Source: an uncultured SAR86 cluster bacterium (GTDB lineage: Bacteria > Pseudomonadota > Gammaproteobacteria > Magnimaribacterales > D2472). From it: DNA of 64,000 nucleotides. Position numbers and translations under genes: made by a program. The DNA lies in contig CACNRI010000001.1 of NCBI GenBank assembly GCA_902622845.1, positions 186,001 to 250,000 on the forward strand, read 5' to 3'. Of the stretch, positions 29,919 through 43,207 are shown piece by piece; position 1 is the first letter of the stretch, and every line of letters starts with the position of its first letter. The notes beneath the pieces are model-generated. The model searched no databases. It saw only the letters and a program-made list of their open reading frames with translations, and was not told where the DNA came from.

Positions 29919-31271
29919 TTATTTCTTATTTTTTGACCAATCTTTAACATTTTTTTGTTTTGATCTTGATATGCCAAGTGAGCTATCTGGAACATCTTTT
30001 GTAATTGTTGACCCTGCTCCAACATAAGCATTTTTCCCAATACTAACTGGTGCAACTAGGGAAGAATTTGTACCGATAAATGAGCCATCACCTATTTCTG
30101 TTTTGTTTTTATTTTTCCCATCATAGTTGCAGGTAATAGTCCCTGCTCCAATATTGACATCATTCCCAATCTCAGTGTCTCCCAAGTAGGTAAAGTGATT
30201 AGCTTTTGTTGATTGACCTATTTTTGTCTTTTTGGTTTCAACAAAATTTCCAATTCTGGCCCCATCAGCTATTTCACTCCCCTCTCTCAGTCTTGCATAA
30301 GGACCAATGAAACAGTCTTTTCCAATTTGCGATGAATCAATGTGTGAAAAGGGCAAAATTTCAGAGTTATCGCCTATTTTTGTGTTGCTAATTATTGTGT
30401 TCGCTCCGATACTAACATTATTTCCTAGCTCTACTTTTCCTTCAAAAATTACATTCACATCAATAGTACAATCTACACCTGCTTGTAAGTCACCCCTTAC
30501 ATCTACCCTATTTTTGTCTATAAGGGTTATTCCGTTTTTTAATAGTTCTTCATTTTTCATTTTTCTATAAGTTTGCTCAAGCTTTTCCTGTTCAGAGCGA
30601 GTATTTGCTCCAAGTGTCTCCTCCCAAGAAACGCTTAGAGTTTCAATTTTAAACCCATTACCGTTAGCAATGCCAATTAAGTCAGTTAAATAATATTCCT
30701 TCGAGGCATTATTATTGTTTATTAATGGTATTAACTCTCTAAGAATTTTTCCGTTAACAGCCATAACCCCTGTAAAAATTTCTTTGATATTTTTCTGTTC
30801 GTCGTTTGTATCTTTTTCTTCTATTATTTCTTGGACTAAACCATTTGAATCTTTTAGAACTCGTCCATAACCAGTTGGATTAGAAACATTTGCTGTTAAT
30901 ATTGAAAGCGAATCATTTAGTGAAAAGAGTTTTTTAAGGGTATTTTTTCTTATTAAGGGCACGTCTCCATAAAGAATTAATACTTTTTCATTTTCATCAA
31001 CAAACTCTATAACTGTTTTAACAGCATCTGCGGTCCCAATTTGATCTTTTTGTTCATAGATTTTTGCTTTTTTTAATATTGTTGCTGCTTTTTTTTCAAC
31101 TGCGTGTTTATCGAAACCTACAACAATAGAAACTTTATCCGATATTGCATCTGCTGATAAGAGAATATGTTCAAGAAATGTTTTTCCAGCGAGTGTTTGT
31201 AGGACTTTTGCTTTTTTTGAAAGCATTCTGGTGCCTTTTCCACCAGCCAGAAGTATTGTATGAGTAATCAA
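29919..31271 (-). CDS. glmU: Bifunctional UDP-GlcNAc pyrophosphorylase / GlcN-1-P acetyltransferase
   Basis: 450 residues, usual length. N-terminal uridylyltransferase motif LLAGGKGTRM with KVLQTLAGKTFLEH; C-terminal left-handed beta helix built of hexapeptides (IGNFVETKKTKIG, NVNIGAGTITCNYDGKNKNKTEIG). It acetylates glucosamine-1-phosphate and couples it to UTP. The start codon is TTG at 31271; no ATG fits. It stands between atpC and glmS, as in Pseudomonas and E. coli. Confidence 0.96.
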   Translation of the reverse strand: MITHTILLAGGKGTRMLSKKAKVLQTLAGKTFLEHILLSADAISDKVSIVVGFDKHAVEKKAATILKKAKIYEQKDQIGTADAVKTVIEFVDENEKVLILYGDVPLIRKNTLKKLFSLNDSLSILTANVSNPTGYGRVLKDSNGLVQEIIEEKDTNDEQKNIKEIFTGVMAVNGKILRELIPLINNNNASKEYYLTDLIGIANGNGFKIETLSVSWEETLGANTRSEQEKLEQTYRKMKNEELLKNGITLIDKNRVDVRGDLQAGVDCTIDVNVIFEGKVELGNNVSIGANTIISNTKIGDNSEILPFSHIDSSQIGKDCFIGPYARLREGSEIADGARIGNFVETKKTKIGQSTKANHFTYLGDTEIGNDVNIGAGTITCNYDGKNKNKTEIGDGSFIGTNSSLVAPVSIGKNAYVGAGSTITKDVPDSSLGISRSKQKNVKDWSKNKK

Positions 31272-31294
31272 TTTATTAGGTGTTTCTACCTATG

Positions 31295-31707
31295 CTAAAT
31301 CTTTTTACGGAGTTTTTGAATAGTTTTTAGTCTTGCTGCAGCTTCTGCTAACTGAGATGCTGCCTTTGCAAAGTCAACATTATCTTTATTATCTGCAAGA
31401 TCTTTTTCAGCTTGTTCCTTTGCAGCGACAGCTTTTGCTTCATCCATACTATCTGCTCTTTCAGCAACATCAGATAAAACTGTTACAACGTCCGGTTGAA
31501 CCTCTATAAATCCCCCACTACAAAAAAAGGTTTCTTCTTTATCTTCGTTACATACCCTTACTGGTCCAGGCATTAAACCTGTTAAAAGTGGTGAGTGGCC
31601 TGGCGCAATACCTATTTCACCGAGTGAGCCAGTGGCGTAAAGCATATCAGCTGTGCCTGAAAATATTTCCTCATTGGATGAAACGATGCTTACTTTAAAT
31701 TCACTCA

Positions 31708-31708
<1 letters not shown>
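31295..31708 (-). CDS. atpC: ATP synthase epsilon subunit
   Basis: 137 residues: beta-sandwich domain (SEFKVSIVSSNEEIFSGTADML, APGHSPLLTGLMPG) followed by a helical C-terminal hairpin rich in Ala, Lys and Asp. It belongs to the central stalk and inhibits ATP hydrolysis. ATG overlaps the atpD stop by one base. Confidence 0.95.
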
Positions 31709-33962
<2,254 letters not shown>

Positions 33963-33965
33963 CTT

Positions 33966-35510
33966 TTAATAAGTTTGTGTTTTCTTAAAGTCTTCAACTA
34001 ATGCCTTAAACTGGTTTTCGATATCATCATCCCAATCTCCAGTATCATTAATTTGTTTTTTTAGATCAGATTTTTCTGATTCAAAATAAGCCAATAAAGC
34101 CGATTCGAAGTCACCCACTTTATCTATATCAACATCTTTCATATATCCTTTGTCGGCTGCATATAAGCTCATAGCTTGATCAGCAACACTCATTGGAGAA
34201 TACTGTTTTTGTTTTAAAAGCTCAGTAATTCGTTTACCGTGTTCTAATTGTTCTTTTGTTGCGTCATCAAGATCAGATGCAAACTGTGAGAATGCTGCAA
34301 GCTCCCTGTACTGAGCAAGATCTGTTCTAATTCCACCACTAAGCTTTTTAATTATCTTAGTTTGTGCAGCTCCACCAACTCTTGATACAGAAAGTCCTGG
34401 GTCAATAGCTGGTCTAACACCTGAGTTAAAAAGATCTGTTTCTAAAAATATCTGCCCGTCAGTAATTGAAATTACATTAGTTGGAACAAAAGCAGATACA
34501 TCTCCGGCTTGTGTTTCAATAATTGGTAAGGCTGTTAGAGATCCTGTTTTACCTTTTACCTTTCCTTCTGTAATTTTTTCTACATATTCCGCATTTACTC
34601 TAGCTGCTCTCTCTAAAAGTCTTGAGTGAAGATAAAAAACATCTCCAGGGAAAGCTTCTCTTCCTGGGGGCCTTCTAAGTAATAGCGATATCTCTCTGTA
34701 AGCAACTGCTTGCTTTGACAAATCATCGTAAACAATTAATGCATCTTGTCCTGTATCTCTAAAATATTCCCCCATTGCACAACCTGAATATGCTGAGAGG
34801 TATTGCATCGCAGCTGGATCAGCTGCTGCCGCTGAAACAACAATTGTGTGCTCCATTGCTCCATACTCTTCAAGTTTTGCTACAACATTGGCTATTGTTG
34901 ATTGTTTTTGACCAATAGCTACATAAATACATTTAATTCCTGTGCCTTTTTGATTAATTATTGCGTCAATTGCTACAGCTGTTTTTCCAGTTTGTCTATC
35001 ACCAATAATAAGTTCTCTTTGGCCTCTTCCTATTGGAACCATTGCATCGATTGATTTAAGTCCAATTTGCACTGGTTGATCGACTGATTGTCTGGCAATA
35101 ACCCCTGGCGCAACTACTTCAATAGGGGCAGATTGTTTTGTTTCAAGTTCACCCTTTCCATCGATTGGGTTTCCTAAAGCGTCTACAACTCGCCCGAGCA
35201 TTTCCCCACCAACTGGAACCTCTAAGATCTTACCTGTACATGTTACTTTTTGCCCTTCACTTAGCCCAAGGTAATCACCAAGGACAACAACACCGACAGA
35301 GTCTTGCTCTAAGTTAAGTGCAAGTCCAAAGACACCGTTTTCAAACTCTACGAGCTCACCATACATAACATCACCCATTCCATGTATTCTGATAATTCCA
35401 TCAGAAACATTGACGATGGTTCCTTCGTTTTTGGTTTCAGCCTTTAGATCAAGCCCTGAAATTTTGTCCTTGAGAACACTTGAAATTTCAGATGGGTTTA
35501 GTCCGCTCAT
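33966..35510 (-). CDS. atpA: ATP synthase alpha subunit
   Basis: 514 residues. Walker A is [41 protein letters not shown]-type blocks (seen as two adjoining motifs) and the arginine-bearing [17 protein letters not shown] region are those of the family. It binds non-catalytic nucleotide in F1. No deviation seen. Confidence 0.98.
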   Translation of the reverse strand: MSGLNPSEISSVLKDKISGLDLKAETKNEGTIVNVSDGIIRIHGMGDVMYGELVEFENGVFGLALNLEQDSVGVVVLGDYLGLSEGQKVTCTGKILEVPVGGEMLGRVVDALGNPIDGKGELETKQSAPIEVVAPGVIARQSVDQPVQIGLKSIDAMVPIGRGQRELIIGDRQTGKTAVAIDAIINQKGTGIKCIYVAIGQKQSTIANVVAKLEEYGAMEHTIVVSAAAADPAAMQYLSAYSGCAMGEYFRDTGQDALIVYDDLSKQAVAYREISLLLRRPPGREAFPGDVFYLHSRLLERAARVNAEYVEKITEGKVKGKTGSLTALPIIETQAGDVSAFVPTNVISITDGQIFLETDLFNSGVRPAIDPGLSVSRVGGAAQTKIIKKLSGGIRTDLAQYRELAAFSQFASDLDDATKEQLEHGKRITELLKQKQYSPMSVADQAMSLYAADKGYMKDVDIDKVGDFESALLAYFESEKSDLKKQINDTGDWDDDIENQFKALVEDFKKTQTY

Positions 35511-35519
35511 ATTTTCACC

Positions 35520-36053
35520 TTATATATTTAATTGATTAATTAATTTTTTGATTCTTCCTTTTATGGATAAGTCCAGCACCTCGTCTCCGATCTTTACAAC
35601 AAACCCTGCTTTTAAATCTGAATCATTTGTAAAGGATATAGTTGAGCCGTCTCCATGTTTTTCTTGTAGTTTATTAAGGATAATTTCCTTTGTTGTGTCT
35701 GAGACATTATTTGGAGTTGCAACCTCTATAACTTTGCTTTTATTGTGCTTGAGCATTAAATCCTCATAAATCTCAGCAACAGCTGCAAGTAAGTTTAGTC
35801 TGTCATTCTCTCCGAGAATATTTAACAAGTTTTCAGTAAGTTTAACTGGTTGGTTGGAGAATAAACCTTTTAGAGTGGATACAACTACTGATTTTTCTTC
35901 TGGGCTTTCAATAAGTTTGTTGATACTTGAATCTGAACAAGCCTCGGAAAGAATTTTTAAATCACCAAACATCTCATTTATCTGACCCTCTTCCGCTGCT
36001 GCAAGAAATGCTGCTTTTGCATAAGGTCTTGCTTGTGGCTTTAGGTCGTACAT
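35520..36053 (-). CDS. atpH: ATP synthase delta subunit
   Basis: 177 residues. N-terminal helices begin ARPYAKAAFLAAAEEG, the standard opening of OSCP/delta. The C-terminal domain ends with VVKIGDEVLDLSIKGRIKKL, also characteristic. It ties F1 to the b-subunit stalk. Confidence 0.94.
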   Translation of the reverse strand: MYDLKPQARPYAKAAFLAAAEEGQINEMFGDLKILSEACSDSSINKLIESPEEKSVVVSTLKGLFSNQPVKLTENLLNILGENDRLNLLAAVAEIYEDLMLKHNKSKVIEVATPNNVSDTTKEIILNKLQEKHGDGSTISFTNDSDLKAGFVVKIGDEVLDLSIKGRIKKLINQLNI

Positions 36054-36524
36054 TTAAATTTCCTCGGCTGCTTTTTTAATAATGTTTTCGTGTTTTTTCT
36101 CATCGATTTCTTCATCGATTATTTTTGATGCAGTCTCGACTACGATAGAAGAAAGTTGTTGTTTTAGTTCTTCTCGTGTTTTGTTTGCCTCATTTTCAAG
36201 CTTTTTGGAGCCTGATTCAATAATCTTTTCAGCCTCAGCTTCAGCTTTTACTTTGGCATCATTTAAGATTTGTGAAGATCTTTTGTTGGCCTTTTCGACA
36301 ATGTTTGCAGCTTCTTCTTTGGCTTCTTTTAACTCTTTTTCATAGGTTAGTTTGGCTTCCTCGAGGGAGTCATCAGCCTGCTTTGCAGCTTCAAGGCCTG
36401 CGGCCATTTTGTTTTCCCTCTCTTCCATAGTAGAAAGGATTGGGGGCCAGATATATTTGTAACAAATGTAAACAAACACTGCAAAAATCAATGCTTGTGA
36501 AATTAATGTAGCGTTTATATTCAT
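36054..36524 (-). CDS. atpF: ATP synthase b subunit
   Basis: 156 residues. One N-terminal helix (LISQALIFAVFVYICYKYIW) followed by a long, charged coiled coil (AKQADDSLEEAKLTYEKELK). ATP synthase stator stalk. It adjoins atpH with no gap. Confidence 0.95.
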   Translation of the reverse strand: MNINATLISQALIFAVFVYICYKYIWPPILSTMEERENKMAAGLEAAKQADDSLEEAKLTYEKELKEAKEEAANIVEKANKRSSQILNDAKVKAEAEAEKIIESGSKKLENEANKTREELKQQLSSIVVETASKIIDEEIDEKKHENIIKKAAEEI

Positions 36525-36530
36525 TTGTGA

Positions 36531-36770
<240 letters not shown>

Positions 36771-36790
36771 TTAAAATATAAATTATAAAC

Positions 36791-37684
<894 letters not shown>

Positions 37685-37720
37685 TTATAGAAAGATAATT
37701 GGCATGAAACAAGGATAATC

Positions 37721-38551
37721 CTAAAGTTTAAGAAGTTTTTGGATTATAGTCTCTAGCTCATCTGGTGAGTGATAAAAAATTGATACTTTACCGGTCTTGG
37801 TTGTTTTTGTTTCTATTTCTGTTTTGTGCCCAAAATTTCCGCTAATTTCATCTTCTATATTTAGTGTATCTCTATCTTTTTCTTTTGTTTTTGTTGTTTT
37901 TTTAGCTGGTTTTAGTAATGCCTCAGCTTGTCTCACGGTGAGTCTTTTTTGCGAAATTACTTCTGCTAGTTGTTCTGATTTTGCGGCCTCTAAGCCTGAC
38001 AGAATCTTTGCATGTCCTTTCTCTAAAGATCCTTGAGAAATCATATCTAATATTTTTGGCGATAAAGAAAGTATTCTCATAGAGTTTGCTATTGTGCTTC
38101 TTGCTTTACCGGTTGCTTTAGCAATTTCATCTTGCGTTAATTCAAACTCTCTTTTCAATCGGTCATACCCTCTGGCTTCCTCAACTGGGTTTAAGTCTTC
38201 TCTTTGCAGGTTTTCAATAAGCGCAGCTTCAAGGGCTTCTTGATCTTCTTTTTGGTTAACAAGAGAAGGAATTGTTTTTAAGCCTGCAATTTTTGAGGCT
38301 CTAACTCTTCTCTCTCCAGCTATGACCTCAAATTTATCAAGCCCAACCTCTCGTACTAAGATTGGAGATAAAACCCCGTGTTTTTTAATTGAGTCAGCAA
38401 GTTCTTGGATTTTCACATCATCAAACTCTTGTCGTGGTTGATATCTTCCAGCTGTTATTTTTTCTAGGTCGATTTCTTTTGTTGTTGTAGTAAGCTTTTG
38501 ATCGCCTAAAAGGGCATCAAGTCCGCGGTTTAAAGATTTGTTATCACTCAT
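37721..38551 (-). CDS. parB: Chromosome partitioning protein ParB
   Basis: 276 residues from ATG at 38551; the TTG just upstream is less likely. NRGLDALLGD opens the protein. The ParB CTP-binding/HTH core includes GRYQPRQEFDD, GERRVRASKIAGL, ENLQREDLNPVEEA and RSTIANSMRIL. It binds parS and spreads as a CTP clamp. Start overlaps the parA stop by 8 nt. A parS-like palindrome lies 10 kb away at 48769. Confidence 0.96.
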   Translation of the reverse strand: MSDNKSLNRGLDALLGDQKLTTTTKEIDLEKITAGRYQPRQEFDDVKIQELADSIKKHGVLSPILVREVGLDKFEVIAGERRVRASKIAGLKTIPSLVNQKEDQEALEAALIENLQREDLNPVEEARGYDRLKREFELTQDEIAKATGKARSTIANSMRILSLSPKILDMISQGSLEKGHAKILSGLEAAKSEQLAEVISQKRLTVRQAEALLKPAKKTTKTKEKDRDTLNIEDEISGNFGHKTEIETKTTKTGKVSIFYHSPDELETIIQKLLKL

Positions 38552-39305
38552 TTTCAACTCTTCTAATTAACTCACCGGCTAGAGCTAGGTAAGCCATTGC
38601 GCCAAAAGAATCTGCTTTGTGTTGTAGCGCAGAAATTCCGAAGCTTGGAGCTTCAGCAAGTTTAACATTTCTTGGTATTAGTGTATTAAATAAAACTTTC
38701 TCGAAGTGTGTCTCAAGCTCTCGCGAAACCTCTTTTGCTAAATTGTTTCTCATATCCACCATTGTTCTAATAATACCAATCACCCTGTTGTTGGTGTTGG
38801 TTTTGGATGATAGTGCTTTTATGGTATTAATTAGGTCAGTTAGCCCCTCAAGTGAATAATACTCACATTGCAGTGGTATTAGTGTTCCTACTGATGAAAG
38901 CAAGGCTTCTGTCGTTAGTTGGTTTAAGGTTGGTGGGGTATCAATTATTGTATAGTCATATATGTTTTGGACTTCGTGAAGCTGCGACGCGAGAAAGCCT
39001 TGTTTGTGGTTGTCTCTTATATCAACATCAAGCGCAATTAACTCCTGCCCCCCGGGGACAATTGAATAACCATCTCTGCTTTCTTTAATTACACCTTTGA
39101 TGTTTTTCCCTTCGAAATAGGTTGCGTAAAGGGTATCTGTCTCGTTTTTTGTAACCCCTGCTGCGGATGTGGCGTTTCCTTGTGGGTCCATGTCGACCAA
39201 GAGGGTTTTTCTGCCAGTTGCTGCTAAGCTTGCAGCTAGGTTTACAGCTGTTGTTGTTTTTCCTACGCCGCCTTTTTGGTTTGCAATGGCAAGGGTTTTA
39301 TTCAT
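38544..39305 (-). CDS. parA: Chromosome partitioning ATPase ParA (Soj)
   Basis: 253 residues. The deviant Walker A KGGVGKTTTAVNLA follows [10 protein letters not shown]; Walker B-like DYTIIDTPP and the sensor region are intact. No DNA-binding N-terminal extension, so this is the chromosomal type. Start overlaps the rsmG stop by 8 nt. Confidence 0.96.
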   Translation of the reverse strand: MNKTLAIANQKGGVGKTTTAVNLAASLAATGRKTLLVDMDPQGNATSAAGVTKNETDTLYATYFEGKNIKGVIKESRDGYSIVPGGQELIALDVDIRDNHKQGFLASQLHEVQNIYDYTIIDTPPTLNQLTTEALLSSVGTLIPLQCEYYSLEGLTDLINTIKALSSKTNTNNRVIGIIRTMVDMRNNLAKEVSRELETHFEKVLFNTLIPRNVKLAEAPSFGISALQHKADSFGAMAYLALAGELIRRVENE

Positions 39306-39870
39306 TTTGTATTTTTAGTATGTGTTTTTCTTTTTCGTTTTCGTTTTCTATTTTTATTATTTCATAGTTTTCTTTTGATATGTTGGCTTCTGCGATCTCT
39401 TTGTTGATGGCTTTAAGCTTTCCTTTTAATAGCATTAGGGTAAAAGGCTTTTCTAAAAAACCATTAGCTATATCTATTGTTTTTTTTGTAGAGGCAAACG
39501 CTTTGGTGACTACACAATCTACTTTTTTATTTATTTTTGTGTTTTTGTTGGCGCTTCCGATGGTTGTTGCGTTTTCTATTTCGAGCAGCTTAATTGTTTT
39601 TTTTAAATGATAGTTTTTTTTGTTGTTTTTTTCAGATAAATATACGTTTTTATTTTCGTTAAAAATTGCAAGAGGTATGCCGGGGAGCCCGCTCCCCGTT
39701 CCTATGTCTAAAATGTTTTTATGTTGTTTTAGGTGTTTTGTAAGAGCTATCGCTTCTTCGATTGCCTCGTCTATTACTTTTTCTGTATTTTTTCTTGATA
39801 TTAGATTGTGCTTCCTGTTGAACTTAATTGTTTCTTCTTTAAAGAGTTCTATTTTGTCGCTATGTGACAT
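39298..39870 (-). CDS. rsmG: 16S rRNA m7G527 methyltransferase
   Basis: 190 residues from ATG at 39870; this start overlaps the mnmG stop by 11 nt, whereas a TTG at 39903 would lie deeper inside mnmG. The SAM-binding motif [16 protein letters not shown] and VVTKAFAS with the second SAM contact are typical RsmG. The protein is Lys/Asn-rich, reflecting the A-rich coding strand in this segment. Confidence 0.93.
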   Translation of the reverse strand: MSHSDKIELFKEETIKFNRKHNLISRKNTEKVIDEAIEEAIALTKHLKQHKNILDIGTGSGLPGIPLAIFNENKNVYLSEKNNKKNYHLKKTIKLLEIENATTIGSANKNTKINKKVDCVVTKAFASTKKTIDIANGFLEKPFTLMLLKGKLKAINKEIAEANISKENYEIIKIENENEKEKHILKIQNE

Positions 39871-41680
39871 CTCTATTTCTGTTTTTGGCAATTGCCACAG
39901 CAATTAAGCTTATTGCAGCTGGTGTTATTCCCTCTATTCTGGAAGCGTCGCCGATTGTTTTTGGCCTGCTTGCAGAGAGTTTTTCTTTGACTTCAGTTGA
40001 CAGCCCCTCTATCTCTACGAAATTTATTGTCTCGGGTATAAGTTTTTTTAGATTTTTTTCATTCCTTTTAATTTCTCGTAGTTGTTTTTTTATGTAGCCT
40101 TCGTACTTACACTCGTTCGCAAGTCGCTCAAGGTTTTCTTGGTCTTTGATTTCTATAAGTTTGGCAACTTTTTTTAAGTCTGGGTTTGGTTTTTTTAAAA
40201 AGTCTTTTAGTTGTTGTTTTTTGTTTTCTGTTTGAATTGTTTTTGTTTCGTTAAGCTTTTTGAAATTTTTATATGCTTCTTCCTGCTCTGAATATCTATT
40301 ATATTGCTCGCTTTCGACGAACCCTTTTTTGTAAAATTTCTCTATAAGTCTCTGTTCGGCGTTGTCCTGTGAAAACATTAGTCTGTGTTCTGCTCTGCTA
40401 GTAAACATCCTGTATGGTTCTGTCACACCAAGATTTGTAAGGTCGTCTATTAGTACGCCTATATAGCCATCATGTCTTTCCAGTATAAGGCTTTCCTCGT
40501 TGCATATTTTTAGACTTGCATTCACCCCGGCCATTAGGCCTTGCGCAGCTGCTTCCTCATATCCTGTGGTTCCGTTTATTTGACCTGCTAAGTACAGATT
40601 CTCAACATCTATAAGCTCGAGCGTTTTGTTAAGAGCTCTCGGGTCTACAAAATCATACTCTACGGCATAGCCGTATTCCGTTATTTCAGCACCCTCCATG
40701 CCCTTTATTGTTTGTATAAATCTTTTTTGATTTTCTTCGGGGAGGCTTGTTGATATTCCGTTTGGGTAAACAAGATCTACATCAACCCCTTCTGGCTCAA
40801 TGAAGATTTGATGGCTTTCTTTAAGTGGAAATTTATGGATTTTATCCTCTATTGACGGACAATATCTTGGTCCTATGCCGACTATGTTTCCGGAATACAT
40901 AGCAGATTTTTTAATATTGTCTGAGATTTCTTTATGCGTCTCGGTGTTGGTTCTTGTTATATAGCAACTTATCTGCTTTATGTGTTTGTTGTTTTTGCCT
41001 TTTTTTGACATCCAGGGTGTTGGTTCTTCGCCCGGCTGCTCATCCATGCTTTCCAAATCAAGCGATGTTAGCTTTATTCTTGCTGGGGTTCCTGTTTTTA
41101 GTCTCCCCATAGGTAGTTTTAAAGAATAAAGTTTGTTGGCCAGCTTTACTGAAGCTTTGTCGCCAACTCTACCACCTTCGGTTTTTTTGTCGCCCTTATA
41201 CATTATTCCTTTTAAGAAAGTACCAGTGGTTAAAATTATCGCTTTACCTTCTATTCTTTTTCCGCTATTTAGTAGGACAGCTTCTGCTTTGCCGTTGTTT
41301 ATTTCAATATCCTCAACCTCTGCTTCTATGACTTCAATATCGGTCCCTTTTATTATTTTTTGAACAGCCTCTTTGTATTTGTCTCTGTCGCACTGAACTC
41401 TGAGTGATCGAACAGTTTGTCCTTTTCTTGTGTTCAGAGTCCTGTACTGGATTCCAGAAGCGTCAGTTGCTTCTGCCATAATGCCGCCAGCTGCATCAAT
41501 TTCTTTGACAAGATGTGTTTTTCCTAAACCTCCAATTGCGGGATTGCAAGACATCTGACCTATGGAGCTTTCTGATATGCTAATCAGGCAAGTTTTAAGT
41601 TTTTTTCTATGCGCAGCGTGGGCGGCTTCACACCCTGCATGTCCTCCGCCAATAACAATTACGTCATATTTATTATTCAT
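39860..41680 (-). CDS. mnmG: tRNA uridine 5-carboxymethylaminomethyl modification enzyme MnmG
   Basis: 606 residues. FAD-binding [17 protein letters not shown] at the start, [19 protein letters not shown] soon after, and the C-terminal helical region ending [11 protein letters not shown]. With MnmE it modifies U34 of tRNAs. The C-terminal third is unusually Lys/Asn/Gln-rich. The candidate oriC region lies directly upstream. Confidence 0.96.
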   Translation of the reverse strand: MNNKYDVIVIGGGHAGCEAAHAAHRKKLKTCLISISESSIGQMSCNPAIGGLGKTHLVKEIDAAGGIMAEATDASGIQYRTLNTRKGQTVRSLRVQCDRDKYKEAVQKIIKGTDIEVIEAEVEDIEINNGKAEAVLLNSGKRIEGKAIILTTGTFLKGIMYKGDKKTEGGRVGDKASVKLANKLYSLKLPMGRLKTGTPARIKLTSLDLESMDEQPGEEPTPWMSKKGKNNKHIKQISCYITRTNTETHKEISDNIKKSAMYSGNIVGIGPRYCPSIEDKIHKFPLKESHQIFIEPEGVDVDLVYPNGISTSLPEENQKRFIQTIKGMEGAEITEYGYAVEYDFVDPRALNKTLELIDVENLYLAGQINGTTGYEEAAAQGLMAGVNASLKICNEESLILERHDGYIGVLIDDLTNLGVTEPYRMFTSRAEHRLMFSQDNAEQRLIEKFYKKGFVESEQYNRYSEQEEAYKNFKKLNETKTIQTENKKQQLKDFLKKPNPDLKKVAKLIEIKDQENLERLANECKYEGYIKKQLREIKRNEKNLKKLIPETINFVEIEGLSTEVKEKLSASRPKTIGDASRIEGITPAAISLIAVAIAKNRNRDVT

Positions 41681-41887
41681 AATAATATTAATTATATATA
41701 TTTATTGTTGTTATTATTAGGCATGTTAAAAACTGTTGATAAGCCATCAAAAGTTATTTAAATAAGGGCTTTGTGGCTTCTATAAGTATGTGTAGAAGCC
41801 CTTAATTTAGAAGAAACAAAGCGGTTGAAATCTTGTGTATAAAAAACAGCACTAAAAACAACTAACAATTTATCAACAAACAATTAA
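41681..41887. other. Candidate oriC region between mnmG and mnmE
   Basis: 207 nt without a gene. Contains a very AT-rich run (41681-41720), two DnaA-box-like sites TTATCAACA (41734-41742 on the minus strand, 41870-41878 on the plus strand) and a perfect TTATACACA (41834-41842, minus strand). A hairpin GGCTTCTA/TAGAAGCC (41775-41800) lies between them. Location beside mnmG is that of oriC in E. coli. The strand composition of genes changes sharply here. Confidence 0.6.
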
Positions 41888-43207
41888 CTACTTTCCAATA
41901 CAAAAACTAGAAAAAATTTCACCCAAAAGCTCATCGCTTGTTTTTATACCAACGACCTCAGCTAACAAATCTCTGCAAGCTTTTAAGTTTTCAGCAACAA
42001 CATCAAGTGATTCGTTAGCTTTAATTGAAGATGATATAAGGTCCAACCTAGAGGAAACTTTAGAAAAAATTTTCACATGTCTTTCCCTGACCAAATAAGT
42101 AAGATCTCTTTCACCCCTATCAACCGACAACCTCTCATCTAAAGTTTTACGCAGGGCGCCCAAGCCATCCATTTCTTTTGCTGATACAAATAAATCAAAC
42201 CCAGGCGGCCTTTTATCTGACACATCTATTTTGTTATAAACCAAAAGGTGTTCTTGTTCATCAAGCAGCCCTTTAAAAAAAGAAACAGAACCTCTAGTTT
42301 CTTCATCAAAAACAAGAATTACCAAATCAGATTTTTTTATTTCACCAAAACTAATGTTGATACCAGCACCCTCTATAAGGTCATCGGTATCTCTCACACC
42401 AGCACTATCACCTAAAGTTAATACTATATTTTGGAGAACAAGCTCTGAATCTATAAGATCTCTTGTAGTGCCAGCTATCGAAGACACGATTGACCTGTCC
42501 CTACTCAACAAAGCGTTAAACAAAGAGGATTTCCCAGAATTGGGCGGCCCAGCTATCAAAACTCGCGGCTTGTTTAGACTTTCCTTCTTTGAAGAGCAGG
42601 CGCCCGCAAAGCTTGAAAACTCAGCTGAAAGGCGAGACACATCACACTCAAGCTCTTTTAGATTTTGAACAAAGACCTCGTCTTCATCGGTAAAATCAAT
42701 TTCACCCTCAACCAAGACTCGAAGAGCATCTAACCGCCCAGAAAAATCAAAAACCTTGCTCTCAAAGTCCCCACGAAGAACCAAGGAAACTTTCGACGCC
42801 TCTTCTTTGGAAGAAGCTGAAATTAGATCACTAACAGCCTCGGCCTGACTTAAGGACATTTTATTGTTTAAGAAAGCCCTCTTCGAAAACTCACCAGGCT
42901 CAGCCTCCTCAAAACCAACACCATCAAAAGCTTCTACAACCTTACTCATTACCGCAAGACCCCCGTGAGCATAAACCTCAAAACTATCCTCGCCAGTAAA
43001 ACTTTTAGGCCCTTTAAAAAAAACAACCGCCACTGAGTCAACAAAATTTCCTTTGCTTAGCATTTCAGTCTTATAAAAATAGCGCGGTTCAATAAGCTGT
43101 GAGCTAAAAAGCTCAGGGAGAGCGTCAAGACAACCTTTTCCCGAAACCCTGAAAACACAAATTGCAGATTGCGCCGGTGGCGTGGCAAGCGCGTAAATTA
43201 CAGACAT
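41888..43207 (-). CDS. mnmE: tRNA modification GTPase MnmE
   Basis: 439 residues. N-terminal folate-binding domain; the G domain shows GPPNSGKSSLFNALL (P loop), GTTRD (switch I) and DSAGVRDTDD (switch II); it ends with the catalytic FCIGK-type CIGK motif. Slightly shorter than the E. coli protein (454). Val/Phe/Gly/Ser-rich, in contrast with neighbouring MnmG. Confidence 0.95.
   Translation of the reverse strand: MSVIYALATPPAQSAICVFRVSGKGCLDALPELFSSQLIEPRYFYKTEMLSKGNFVDSVAVVFFKGPKSFTGEDSFEVYAHGGLAVMSKVVEAFDGVGFEEAEPGEFSKRAFLNNKMSLSQAEAVSDLISASSKEEASKVSLVLRGDFESKVFDFSGRLDALRVLVEGEIDFTDEDEVFVQNLKELECDVSRLSAEFSSFAGACSSKKESLNKPRVLIAGPPNSGKSSLFNALLSRDRSIVSSIAGTTRDLIDSELVLQNIVLTLGDSAGVRDTDDLIEGAGINISFGEIKKSDLVILVFDEETRGSVSFFKGLLDEQEHLLVYNKIDVSDKRPPGFDLFVSAKEMDGLGALRKTLDERLSVDRGERDLTYLVRERHVKIFSKVSSRLDLISSSIKANESLDVVAENLKACRDLLAEVVGIKTSDELLGEIFSSFCIGK

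Noticed and set aside
41775-41800. Intrinsic terminator for mnmE
   Set aside because: On the minus strand the hairpin is not followed by a U-tract, so it is kept only as a structural feature of the origin candidate.
41681-41887. dif/terminus region
   Set aside because: The sign of the skew change could suggest a terminus, but dnaA, parAB, gyrB and DnaA boxes are all near, so an origin region is far more likely.
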